From the NCBI GenBank assembly GCA_028565635.1, contig JAOXYB010024925.1:1-16099 (forward strand): 16,099 nucleotides of DNA, written 5' to 3'. The notes beneath the pieces are model-generated. The model was not told the DNA's origin, ran no database searches, and saw nothing but the letters and a program-made list of their open reading frames with translations. The first letter of the stretch is position 1; every line of letters begins with the position of its first letter. Source of the DNA: Phoronis ovalis (taxonomy: Eukaryota > Phoronida > Phoronidae). Shown in pieces: positions 1-8,000 of the stretch. The translations under genes and the position numbers were made by a program.

Positions 1-248
1 ACAAAAATTGTCGAAGATTCGTATCGACATTTGACCTACTTCTCAAGGTCATTTTGAAATGTCACCTGGCCTATTACTCCCACCAATCCATGGCATACGT
101 GAATCCACCTTCGAATTGTCAAGTCAACGCTTCGTCTTTCCCGTAGACTGACCTCAGTCCCTTTTGGGTGTTTTTAAACCTTATTCATTTATAACCATTG
201 CCTTTTATTCAGTATCAAATCTACAATAAATGATATTACAATAATAAT

Positions 249-521
249 ATGCAGAAAACAGTCTGGACTACAGACTATCTTTCCCGAAATGGGCGCAACG
301 TAAGGTGTACTTTCGGGTACAAACATGGCCGCCAATCGGCCATCTTGGAAGTAATCGAGGTCAAAATTATATCCGAACTGTGCTTTGACCTGTACTTACA
401 CTATACCAAATACGAAAATGATCTGATGAAAGCTGAAGCCGTTATAGCGAGACAAAGAAAAGCTGGATACGACGCAGAAGCCGCATGCCCTACGACTATA
501 TGCCCATTCACTATTACATAG
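249..521 (+). other. Unassigned 90-codon open frame, doubtful coding
   Basis: The frame opens with ATG at 249 and closes with TAG at 519-521. The translation has an irregular but protein-like composition (Lys, Glu and Tyr in the middle, Arg-rich start), with no domain, signal peptide or membrane segment that I recognise. Two things argue against a gene. Its middle contains a compact CCAAT/YY1-type motif cluster that looks regulatory, and its stop codon lies inside a strong hairpin. It could be a fragment of a transposable element, a terminal exon of a gene to the left, or chance. I assign no function. Confidence 0.15.
325..348. promoter_or_regulatory. CCAAT box inside a palindrome, overlapping a YY1-like site
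   Basis: A 7-bp inverted repeat (325-331 and 337-343) has the five-base loop CCAAT, so the sequence around it reads GCCGCCAATCGGCC. This fits the NF-Y consensus RRCCAATSR. The right arm runs on to give CGGCCATCTTGG (337-348), whose complement CCAAGATGGCCG resembles the YY1 core found near start sites of TATA-less promoters. A TTTCCCG string at 278-284 resembles half of an E2F site. Together these suggest a promoter or enhancer core, but no gene with a start here is visible in the window. Confidence 0.3.
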
Positions 522-532
522 TGATGGGCATA
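499..532. repeat. Hairpin, about 15-bp stem with one bulge
   Basis: The arm TATGCCCATTCACTAT (499-514) pairs with ATAGTGATGGGCATA (518-532), leaving a three-base loop and one bulged T. It overlaps the stop codon of the doubtful frame at 249-521. There is no T tract and no bacterial context, so this is not a Rho-independent terminator. It may be a chance fold or a small transposon end. Confidence 0.4.
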
Positions 533-905
533 AAAATAGTATGTAATTTACTTCTTACTGCTAGATGTCAAAGGCATTGTGTGTGATATTACTTAGCTTT
601 TAATTTGGTGGTAAACTCACAAATATAGTCACATCTAAATAAATACCTTATTTGGTAAGATGATGTCACTGCACCATATTTGATAAGATGGGGTTCATGC
701 ACAAGTTAACATCCTGGGGCGAGGTTGTACACACTACTAACAGTTTAAAATGAGTCTAAAGCAGCATATAACATCTTCTTCAAGAATGTCATCCACTTGT
801 ATGATATTTAGTAACATCTGTAGAGAACATTCAGATGCCATCAAACATATTTCTATTTCTCGAGTTTGGCTGGTCCCGTATGATGATTGAAAACAATGCA
901 ATATA

Positions 906-982
906 CGTATGTATGTATGTTATTGTATGTTTGTACATACACACATGCATGCACGCACACACACACATACATATATATGTCC
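906..982. repeat. TATG / CA / TA microsatellite cluster
   Basis: Short runs of TATG, then ACAC and CATA, then TATA follow one another. The TGTATG-rich left part and the CATACA-rich right part are complementary, so the tract could also fold back on itself. It lies in the probable 3' flank of the ankyrin-CARD gene. Confidence 0.7.
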
Positions 983-1222
983 TAGCAAGCAATATGTACT
1001 AAAATGTTCTCTATATATATTCAACATTTCATTACTTATATATCTGAATGTAATGATATCTAGTTTATATAATAATAAATGATATAACCTCAATTTTCAG
1101 TTGTTACATTTTTACATTGCATAGTGAAATAGAAATTATGTGAACTTATTTTGCAAATTTAATATACAAAACGTCATTTTTAGTAACCACTTTCCGCATC
1201 CCTGTGTAAATCGAAACAATTC

Positions 1223-2968
1223 TCAGTCTAAGTCTAAGACTGTAGCATCTCCTGCAAGGGGAGCTCTGATGCTTCGAATGCTAGTTGCTTGTCCAACTAC
1301 AGGTCCGTCAGCAAATGATGGATGAATCCAAATAGGTGGGAATCCTATAGCAGGAATTAAGACGTTCCTTTGGCTGTCTGGGTTAATGTTTTCATGCGGT
1401 GATTCTAGTGTTTGTGCAACATAGTCTTGTCCACATTTTGTAAGAGCATGGCACAATGTAGTAAAACTCATGTCGTTTGTTCTCAGTAAAATTCCTATAA
1501 ATATCTGACATCGCTCACGTCGTGTTTTTCCATAGTTGTCAATGTAATCTTTGTGATCAATAGTGAATATGCCTTTTTCAATGAATAAATCATATAAGTC
1601 ACGAGGTTCCATTTCTTCGCACAGAAAGCTGTAGTTAGCTAAAATGGATTTCCGGTGTTCCTCTGTCATGGATCCCGAATTATTAGACATTTTTGGTCTC
1701 ATGGTTGGAAGTTCTAGTTCGCTGATAAGAACATCAACTTGCTGTTTAAAAAAATCTTTATCTTCATAATCTGAGTGCTCTATCATATCTTTTATAGTTT
1801 TGAATCCTTCCAAAATATCTTTCTTCTCAGGTTTTATTCCAATATTAACGGCTTGTGTCACTTTTCTAAACCTCTGACCACTTTCATTTATTTTCTTTTC
1901 AATTAAGCTTTTTATGCTCATATAATCATCAAATTTGCGTTTGGAACTGGTAACTTCTTCGGATTTAAATTCAGAAAAGGTCTTATAAACTGTGCTTCCA
2001 TAAGAATTTTCTATGGTTATATCACAATCTTTATGCATTAACACCAGTTTAGCTACTTCCGGGTTTAATGTCATCACTGCGTAGTAAGCGGCAGTCCAAC
2101 CCCTCTCGTCTTGAACATTAATATCTAGTTCAGGGTGCATTAGGAGAGCATTCACAAAATCTTTATAATTTTCACGCTCACTATTAAACCAATATTTCTT
2201 TCGCAGTATTTTCATGAGCAACGTTTTATGGTTTTTCTGTCGGGTATAAACTGGAGCATTAATATTCCATTTAAGTTTGCAGTCTTCCAACATCCAATAA
2301 AGAAACGGAAAGCAACTTTTTTGTCTGTTTTCAATTGAAATTTCGAAACAATTTTCACCTTGTTTATCAAAAAGTGGGTCAAGTTTTTCATGAAAATTAG
2401 GCATTTGAGGATGATTTATGGTTTGCTGCAGTATTTTTTCTCCGCATTTCTTTCCACATTTCATGACTGTAGGGTTTGAGGCAATGAATTTAAGAGTTGC
2501 ATAGATGGTGTCCATGTGCGGTTGAGACAAGCGACACAGTTTTACAATGCAGTCAGTTAAGAAAGTGTCAGAATCACACAAATGTTCACAAAGAACACAA
2601 CTACATGTATTACGTAGGCCTCCAGAAAAATGATCTGCTCTATATTTGATATCTCCACTAATTGTGCTATACATCAACATAACACATGTGTTACCGTCTT
2701 CATTTATGACATTAATATCGAAATTAAGAGCATCTGTTAGATCATTTATTTCTGCCACCCACATATTAATTCCTTTCGAATAGCGGATGTTCTCAGTGAC
2801 TGGACAGAACAATCCCCGCCTTATCCATGGTGGTAGCAGATCCTTGTGCACAGAAGTTGGGCGGTAATAATAATATCCGCACACTTTACTCAATTCCGTT
2901 GCAACATGGCTTGTGTCAGCAGTTGGCACATTTTTATCTGTATTTTGGGCTGTTACAAATGACTGCAT
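1223..2968 (-). CDS. Ankyrin-repeat protein with a CARD (death-fold) domain
   Basis: The reading frame is 581 codons with no interruption, from ATG at 2968 to TGA at 1225-1223. Residues about 434-521 look like a caspase-recruitment domain: an initial M-T-E-E-H-R helix, an RRERCQIF-type fourth helix, then the typical F..L..AL...GQ..VA..L ending. CARDs form homotypic assemblies in apoptotic and innate-immune signalling. Residues about 75-105 and 245-330 carry divergent ankyrin repeats (DINVINEDGNT, DINVQDERGWTAAYYAV, CDITIENSYGSTVY), which normally bind proteins. Between them is a cysteine cluster, C122-C124-C127-C131, plus C171 and C175, which might bind zinc (inference). Residues 340-430 look helical. 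A tail of about 60 residues after the CARD matches nothing I know. An in-frame TGA three codons upstream fixes the start. No signal peptide or membrane segment is seen, so it is probably cytoplasmic. The pairing of domains suggests an immune adaptor, but no partner is shown here. Confidence 0.82.
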   Translation of the reverse strand: MQSFVTAQNTDKNVPTADTSHVATELSKVCGYYYYRPTSVHKDLLPPWIRRGLFCPVTENIRYSKGINMWVAEINDLTDALNFDINVINEDGNTCVMLMYSTISGDIKYRADHFSGGLRNTCSCVLCEHLCDSDTFLTDCIVKLCRLSQPHMDTIYATLKFIASNPTVMKCGKKCGEKILQQTINHPQMPNFHEKLDPLFDKQGENCFEISIENRQKSCFPFLYWMLEDCKLKWNINAPVYTRQKNHKTLLMKILRKKYWFNSERENYKDFVNALLMHPELDINVQDERGWTAAYYAVMTLNPEVAKLVLMHKDCDITIENSYGSTVYKTFSEFKSEEVTSSKRKFDDYMSIKSLIEKKINESGQRFRKVTQAVNIGIKPEKKDILEGFKTIKDMIEHSDYEDKDFFKQQVDVLISELELPTMRPKMSNNSGSMTEEHRKSILANYSFLCEEMEPRDLYDLFIEKGIFTIDHKDYIDNYGKTRRERCQIFIGILLRTNDMSFTTLCHALTKCGQDYVAQTLESPHENINPDSQRNVLIPAIGFPPIWIHPSFADGPVVGQATSIRSIRAPLAGDATVLDLD

Positions 2969-3037
2969 ACTTTTTCAATTTGAAATGTTGACATCTGATG
3001 TATGTTCATGAGAAATGAGATCATGCATGTACAGTAC
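2969..3037 (-). other. 5' UTR part of the ankyrin-CARD coding exon
   Basis: Reading on the minus strand, a pyrimidine-rich tract (3058-3042, TTACTCTCTTTTCTAG-like) ends in AG at 3039-3038, a convincing 3' splice site. The exon would therefore start at 3037 and run 69 bases before the ATG at 2968. An in-frame TGA three codons before the ATG means the upstream exon can only be non-coding for this protein. The gene thus probably has a 5' UTR intron and is not truly intronless. Confidence 0.45.
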
Positions 3038-3412
3038 CTAGAAAAGAGAGTAAAACAGTAAATATTTGCCCACAGCCGGCATAGTGACCAAAGTCAGTCT
3101 TCCATGCAGTGGCAACAGGAAGGGATCTCTGAAGTCTGCCAGGCACCTGTTGATGCATGGCCCTTTGCCCTCAGTGTTGCAAAAAAAGTACACAAAATGC
3201 CAATCTCGTCCATTGTCGTAGAGCCAGCAGGAATTTTTTTTTTGGAGATCAACAATCTGTGCCAAATTTGAAAACTATAATGTTTGCGCAATGAAATTTT
3301 AAAAGCTACCGGCACCAAAACATGATTATTTGAACATCAGAATAGTTTTCGGTGAAATACGGTTATGTTATCTTATGTGCACAACATTACTTCTTATTTG
3401 GTATTTTTTTAG
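3038..3412. other. Intergenic or 5'-UTR intron, no gene seen
   Basis: Two overlapping minus-strand open frames of about 75 codons occur here, but their translations are low in domain-like features and match nothing I recognise. The stretch is more likely the 5' UTR intron and upstream region of the ankyrin-CARD gene. I identify no promoter. Confidence 0.4.
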
Positions 3413-3563
3413 AAACCGTTGAAATCAGTATTATTTTACAAGAGCCAGAAAAAATGTACAGAAGTGATTTGAAAAATTTCGAGATAACAATTGTGGAAAC
3501 TGTCGTTGGAGCATTGTCAAGATGTCAACGCACTGGGACTAACAGACGGATTTCTAATTGTAG
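3413..3563 (+). other. Candidate orphan internal exon
   Basis: A T-rich tract ending in AG (3394-3412) precedes a 151-base open segment, which is followed by a GTATGT donor at 3564. The open frame gives about 49 residues of mixed hydrophobic and charged character (TVEISIILQEPEKMYR and IVETVVGALSRCQ are parts of it), with a soluble-domain look. I do not recognise the family and see no partner exon on this strand nearby. It might be a relic exon, a real exon of a gene spread over this interval, or chance. Confidence 0.25.
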
Positions 3564-3589
3564 GTATGTAGAGTTCACGTCATACTCAT

Positions 3590-3713
3590 AGTCTCATACA
3601 TCACACAATGACACATACATGTGTACAATTCAGTGAAATTAGCCCACGGCTAGTGTTTCTCATTGTATATGTAAAACTGACGTTAAATAAATGGTATCTA
3701 TCTATCTATCTAT
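3590..3713 (+). mobile_element. Probable retroelement 3' end with TATC tail
   Basis: A short non-coding stretch contains AGCCCACGGCTAGTG, AATAAA at 3686-3691, and a (TATC)n microsatellite at 3695-3713. This order (pseudo-hairpin, AATAAA, tetranucleotide tail) is the usual look of 3' untranslated ends of LINEs in marine invertebrates. No reverse-transcriptase coding sequence is attached, so this is at most a 5'-truncated copy. The family is not identified. Confidence 0.45.
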
Positions 3714-3736
3714 TACAAGTTGTTTGTAGCAGCTTC

Positions 3737-3763
3737 GAGTTAGAGTTAGACTTAGAGTTAGAG
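3737..3763. repeat. Short GTTAGA-type tandem repeat
   Basis: The hexamer GAGTTA/GACTTA repeats four to five times. It differs from the animal telomere unit TTAGGG at the G positions, so I do not call it telomeric. Confidence 0.5.
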
Positions 3764-4167
3764 CTATAAACTTATAAAGAGATTCAAAATCAAATCATTA
3801 GACAATATGTTACAGCATTTTGAGACTTTTATGGTTCACTCTAGATGCAATTGGGTATTGTCAAAAACGTTTACCCAAAATTACTGCACAAACCTCAATT
3901 TATTTCGATCTTCCTCTCATTTACAAATCTGTACAGTCCCGGATACCAAGTGCCCAACGTGTAGTTTGTAGGTACGAGTAGTACATCCGGTAGGCCTACG
4001 ATTCTGCCATCTGGCGGAAATAATATGACGAGTAAAATCGTTTTTGTCTAAAGTTCATAAGATTGCCGAATCAAATTGCGGTACAGTCGGACGTACAGCG
4101 TAAGTCGCTGTTATAATACATAACTAGAACTACACGTTTTGTTTTGGTTATTGACTGTATGATTATT

Positions 4168-4830
4168 ACTTACTTACTTAGAGTTGTTTTCCAATTCAGG
4201 ATCCTTGAGGTTATTCTGGTTATTGGACTCTTCGTAATATTCCCAGTCGGCAGTTGTCTGAGATTATGCCGCTTCCGGTGATCTGGGATTTAAAATCTTT
4301 ATAAACTATATTTTGATTACTCCAGAATCTGTCTAATTTTGATTTGAAGCAGTTTATACTTGGTGCAGATACTAACTCCTTTGGAAGATTATTCCAAATC
4401 TGTGCTCCTCCCGGGCACGTGACTCCTCACAGCAAATACATTCTTTCGTACATTATTACTAGCTCTTTGCACAAATATTTTCTTTGAATTCCCCCTCAAT
4501 CCAGCTCTTGGTGCAACGTCTGGCCACAATTTTATAAAAGGAGCTGCTTCTTTGTCATAATATTCATTTAATGTTTTATATAACTCAGTCATATCCCCCG
4601 GCCCCCTGATTCTCCTGTAGCTTAATGTCATTAATGATGGTAGTTTAACATTTCTAGCCTCTGGATATGATAAATTCTTTAGTCTGGGTAATTGTTTAGT
4701 AGCTATTCTTTGTACACTTTCAATTTGTTAAATATGTTTTACTTTATAAGGTGATCACACTGAGCTTGCAAAATCTAAATGAGTTCTGACCATTGTTTTG
4801 TATAAGAGGATGAATGAATCTGTACCTGAT
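4168..4830 (-). mobile_element. 5'-truncated, decayed CR1-like LINE (C-terminal end of ORF2)
   Basis: On the minus strand the translation follows the well-known end of CR1-like non-LTR polymerases in order: LLYKTMVRTHLDFASSV (near 4800), a VQRIATKQLPRLK segment, LSYRRIRG-(PG)DMTELYK (4635-4560), then WNNLPKELVSAPS and KLDRFW (about 4395-4321), and an acidic tail. It is not functional. There are in-frame stops (one TGA where tryptophan is expected in the SxWSPYK motif), at least two frameshifts (near 4410 and 4240) and no catalytic reverse-transcriptase core. The last codons, Ser-Lys-stop, merge into a (TAAG)n tail at 4180-4168, the 3' end. The left part of ORF2 is missing, as expected for an incomplete target-primed insertion. 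The 5' border is uncertain by about 20 bases. It sits just upstream of PSMG2. Confidence 0.85.
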
Positions 4831-5000
4831 TGATTTTGAATATTCACTATGTATAAAAAATATTTTAATTTTGACTACATATGATATTGTAGTCCTGCAT
4901 AGCTACGTGCCTAGTAATGCCATATGCATGGTACGATCATGTAGTCAGGACTGTCTTGTACATCTTAATTTCTTGCAGTTCAGACAAGGTTTCAGCAGAC

Positions 5001-5007
5001 TATAAAT
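5001..5007 (+). promoter_or_regulatory. Possible TATA box of PSMG2
   Basis: TATAAAT begins 41 bases before the PSMG2 ATG. Transcription starting 25-30 bases downstream would give a 5' UTR of only about 10 bases. Housekeeping genes such as proteasome chaperones usually lack TATA boxes, and the region is AT-rich, so the match may be accidental. Confidence 0.25.
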
Positions 5008-5041
5008 ATCTCAAAGGATTAATTCAGCACACCTTGGTACT

Positions 5042-5098
5042 ATGTTTGTGCATGTTGGCAATGGAGAACCTAATTGGCAGGAATACACGCTAATACTG
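5042..5098 (+). CDS. PSMG2 coding exon 1 (residues 1-19)
   Basis: The exon begins with ATG TTT GTG and reads MFVHVGNGEPNWQEYTLIL, then a GTGAGC donor at 5099. It is too short and too far from exon 2 (2879-base intron) to be found by frame length. It was found because PAC2 proteins start MFV and end their first exon just before PAVSVGN; start, length, donor and phase 0 all agree. Confidence 0.85.
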
Positions 5099-8000
5099 GT
5101 GAGCACCATCACTTATGGATCATTTCAGCTGTGTGATTGTAGCGACAAGGACCCCAGAGGAGGAACTTCATAAAGTTTTATGTAAGGGCCGGTGTACGGA
5201 ACAGGCTTAAAAACCAGATGATCAGATCCTCTCAACTAATTTTCCCTGCCAAAATCCGGTTTGCTTTTTAATTAGCTTTTATTTGCTAGAAACCTGATTG
5301 CTTAATGTTTGATGTGTATTGGCAAAGCCGTATTTAAACAAAAAACATATATATATCAACTCGGCTTATTTATTCAAAAAACCAGATCCACTTCGCTAAT
5401 TCAGTCAAAAACTGGATCCCCCCTGCTAATTAAATTAAATAGTCAAAAAATGGATCTACTGTTCAGTGACTGTTGTCGGGTGTTGTGGCACATCCCTTTA
5501 TAGATGTCACAGTACCCCCCACCCCACCCAGGGACAGCCTAGAGTGGAACAGGTCCCAGGGGGATTTTTGGTAACATTTTGGGTTGGGAATGTGCCAGTG
5601 AGGGTCAAATTATTTTACCAACTACTGCTTTGTATATACCAAAAAGTATGGAAATTTTGACCCCAAACTGTATTCCAAAACATGATAACTACCCTGACAT
5701 ATCAGTATTTTTTATATTAAAATATAGGCCGTGGCTAAACGTCCGGTTACCGGACGGCATATCTTGGGGCTAAACGTCCGGACATCGAAAAATCTCGCGA
5801 GAACATCGTTCTGCCAGACGTTTTACTTACTTACTTGTCCGGACTTACGTCCCAGGACTTTAATGGTTAACTGAAAATGTTCAATGCTTATACAATAGTC
5901 AATAGATTGCCCTTTTTTGAGCCTTATCTTTAAGTCTTTCAGAGGCTGCTTAGAGGGATCATGCACCCACAGTTTTAATTTTTATAATGAATTTATTTTA
6001 TGCTCATATTGCTTTACTTTAAAACTGGATCCTTCTCCCTCTTGCAATGCGCGGATTTTAGATCTCGAGAGATTTTGCCAATACGGGAAAAGCCGAGTTG
6101 ATCCGAATTGGATGTCCGGACGTTTAGCCCCAAGATACGCCGTCCGGTAACCAGACGTTTAGCCACTCCGTAAAATATAACCATGTTCAATCAAAATACT
6201 GTTTAGTTATTTGTTTTAGTTATGATATGTTGCATAATGCAAAAAATAGACCCAAAGTATATATATGTACCTTTCCAAAGGAATTTGTGACCGCAGAGAA
6301 TGGAGTAGCCCGGGGTACTTGTTGGAAATGTTGGTAGGGGTGTGCGGCCCAGGATAAGAAAGCTTGACCCTGAGGTAAAGAAAGGTAAATGAAAAAACAA
6401 GAACGTAATTACCCTGTTGTAAATAGCTCTCCCAACATATATACCCTGTCATAAATTCACTTGTAAATTATATAACACCCTGGCCTGTGGTAGATAAAAA
6501 TATGAGAATTTACGGTCCTTAAGTTTTTATACCTGTCATAAGTGCATTTTCCAAGAAATACAGTGACACTGTGGTAAGTATTTTTTGAAAATATACCCCG
6601 TGGTAAATAAGACAGGAACAGAAAAAGAGGCCTATTGGGCAGCACATGCATATGTGACTTTGAATGTTAGAACCCCGTAGGGTAGTTGGGTTTCTAGCTA
6701 TATAGCTATGTGCAACCCCAGAGGATCTGGGTTTAGTTTGTCAGTTTTGTATTTTAGTAGAGAGCATCGGTTTTTGACCAAATTAACAGTCGTGAGTGGA
6801 TCTTGTCTTTTGATAGCCGCAAAAAATAGGGCTTTTCATTTTTAGCGAACAGGTTTACCAAGACACACAACAATTGTGTTTTGTAGCATGCAAACAGTTT
6901 TTTTTTTTGGTGGGAAAACATAATTGAGGGGATCCGGTTTTAGCGTCTGGCCTCGTAACCCGCATAAAATTTCGTGAAGTGTTCTCCTGGGTTCATGACT
7001 TAGATCTCAAAAAACTAGTCTTGGCCACAATAGACATAAAAGGAGGACTCAAAATATCCAAGATTCGTCAAAAAAGGTACCCCGAACCAGCGGCCAGTGA
7101 TAATTTTTTTTGTTGAAGGTTTAAATTGTGGCGTCACTTTCACTGTGAATTGACAGCAGAGAGTCAACCACTGTCAAGCCTCAAGTATCTTCATCATGCA
7201 GTTCTTGCATTTTCGATCTCAGGATTATAAACCTCCAAATTAATATTATTTAGGTAGATACTCATTAATTTGTACAGTTTTTAACAACAATTTCCTACTT
7301 TGTCCTGGCTTGAAAGATATGATGTAGTTTTATATCATATCATTGCGGTAATCTCAATTCCGTTAACTAATGCTTGCACACTTCAAGCAGTTGAACTGCA
7401 GTACAGTTGTGCATAATTCTTAGTCTGAGACATCTTAGTACATACAATTATACCTACTAGAAACTTCTTGCAAATATAATGCATTGAAATAAAAAAAGTC
7501 AAAGAGCGTTTTTTAAATATTTGCTATGAATTCTAGAAGATGCTTAGTATATAATATCTTATGTATTAAATAGTGTTGAAATTCAAATGCACATATCAAA
7601 AACGATGCTAAAGTTTAAAAATCCGCTCTCTGAATTTTTTGTCATTTGAATAATACAGACATTCAATCAATTAAGTATAAGTCATCCATTGTACAGTTCT
7701 GGTATTAGTGAGATAGCATTGGTATAAAGTGTGTTGTGCTAAACATACATGAATGGTACAATGTCAGAGAAAGCACAGCCACACAAGGAGTACAGGGTCT
7801 ACCTTAACACATTAATTTGTTAAGTCGACATTGGCTAAGACTTAAACAGGTGAAGTAGTTCAAATGATAAAGAAGATAAGAAACGAAAAATGTATTTATT
7901 AATTCCTTGATATCTGAACTGCCCGTGACTGTGGTATTTATAACAACTTCAATGCCAATTTATGTTTTAATTTGTAGCCAGCAGTGAGCGTAGGTAATGT

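Larger units (their letters stand above)
1..1222. other. Left flank without a confident gene
   Basis: No recognisable protein family is seen on either strand. The stretch holds a GC-richer patch with CCAAT and YY1-like motifs (325-348), a 90-codon open frame (249-521) that I cannot assign, a hairpin (499-532), a microsatellite (906-982) and the probable 3' UTR of the minus-strand gene that ends at 1223. A possible minus-strand poly(A) signal of the ATTAAA type reads from 1163 down to 1158, about 60 bases past that gene's stop codon. Confidence 0.5.
5099..7977 (+). other. PSMG2 intron 1 (2879 bases)
   Basis: The intron runs from GTGAGC to TTTGTAG. It holds a degenerate short repeat (5206-5466), a 444-base inverted-repeat transposon (5727-6170), a second degenerate repeat (6366-6610), a perfect 14-base palindrome at 6695-6708 and otherwise AT-rich sequence. 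From about 6710 to 7977 I see no gene, no domain-like frame and no further recognisable element. Confidence 0.8.

Noticed and set aside
3038-3318. Two minus-strand frames of about 75 codons as N-terminal exons of the CARD gene
   Set aside because: An in-frame stop separates them from the ATG at 2968, and a good acceptor at 3038 makes this an intron or upstream region.
3737-3763. Interstitial telomeric repeat
   Set aside because: The hexamer is GAGTTA-like, not TTAGGG, and is only four to five units long.
5823-5850. TTAC repeat inside the MITE as a second LINE tail
   Set aside because: It resembles the LINE tail at 4168-4180, but no LINE protein motif precedes it on the minus strand. It lies between matching inverted repeats, so it is kept as internal MITE sequence.
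6695-6708. Perfect 14-base palindrome TAGCTATATAGCTA
   Set aside because: It is short and AT-rich, and palindromes of this kind are expected by chance at this composition.
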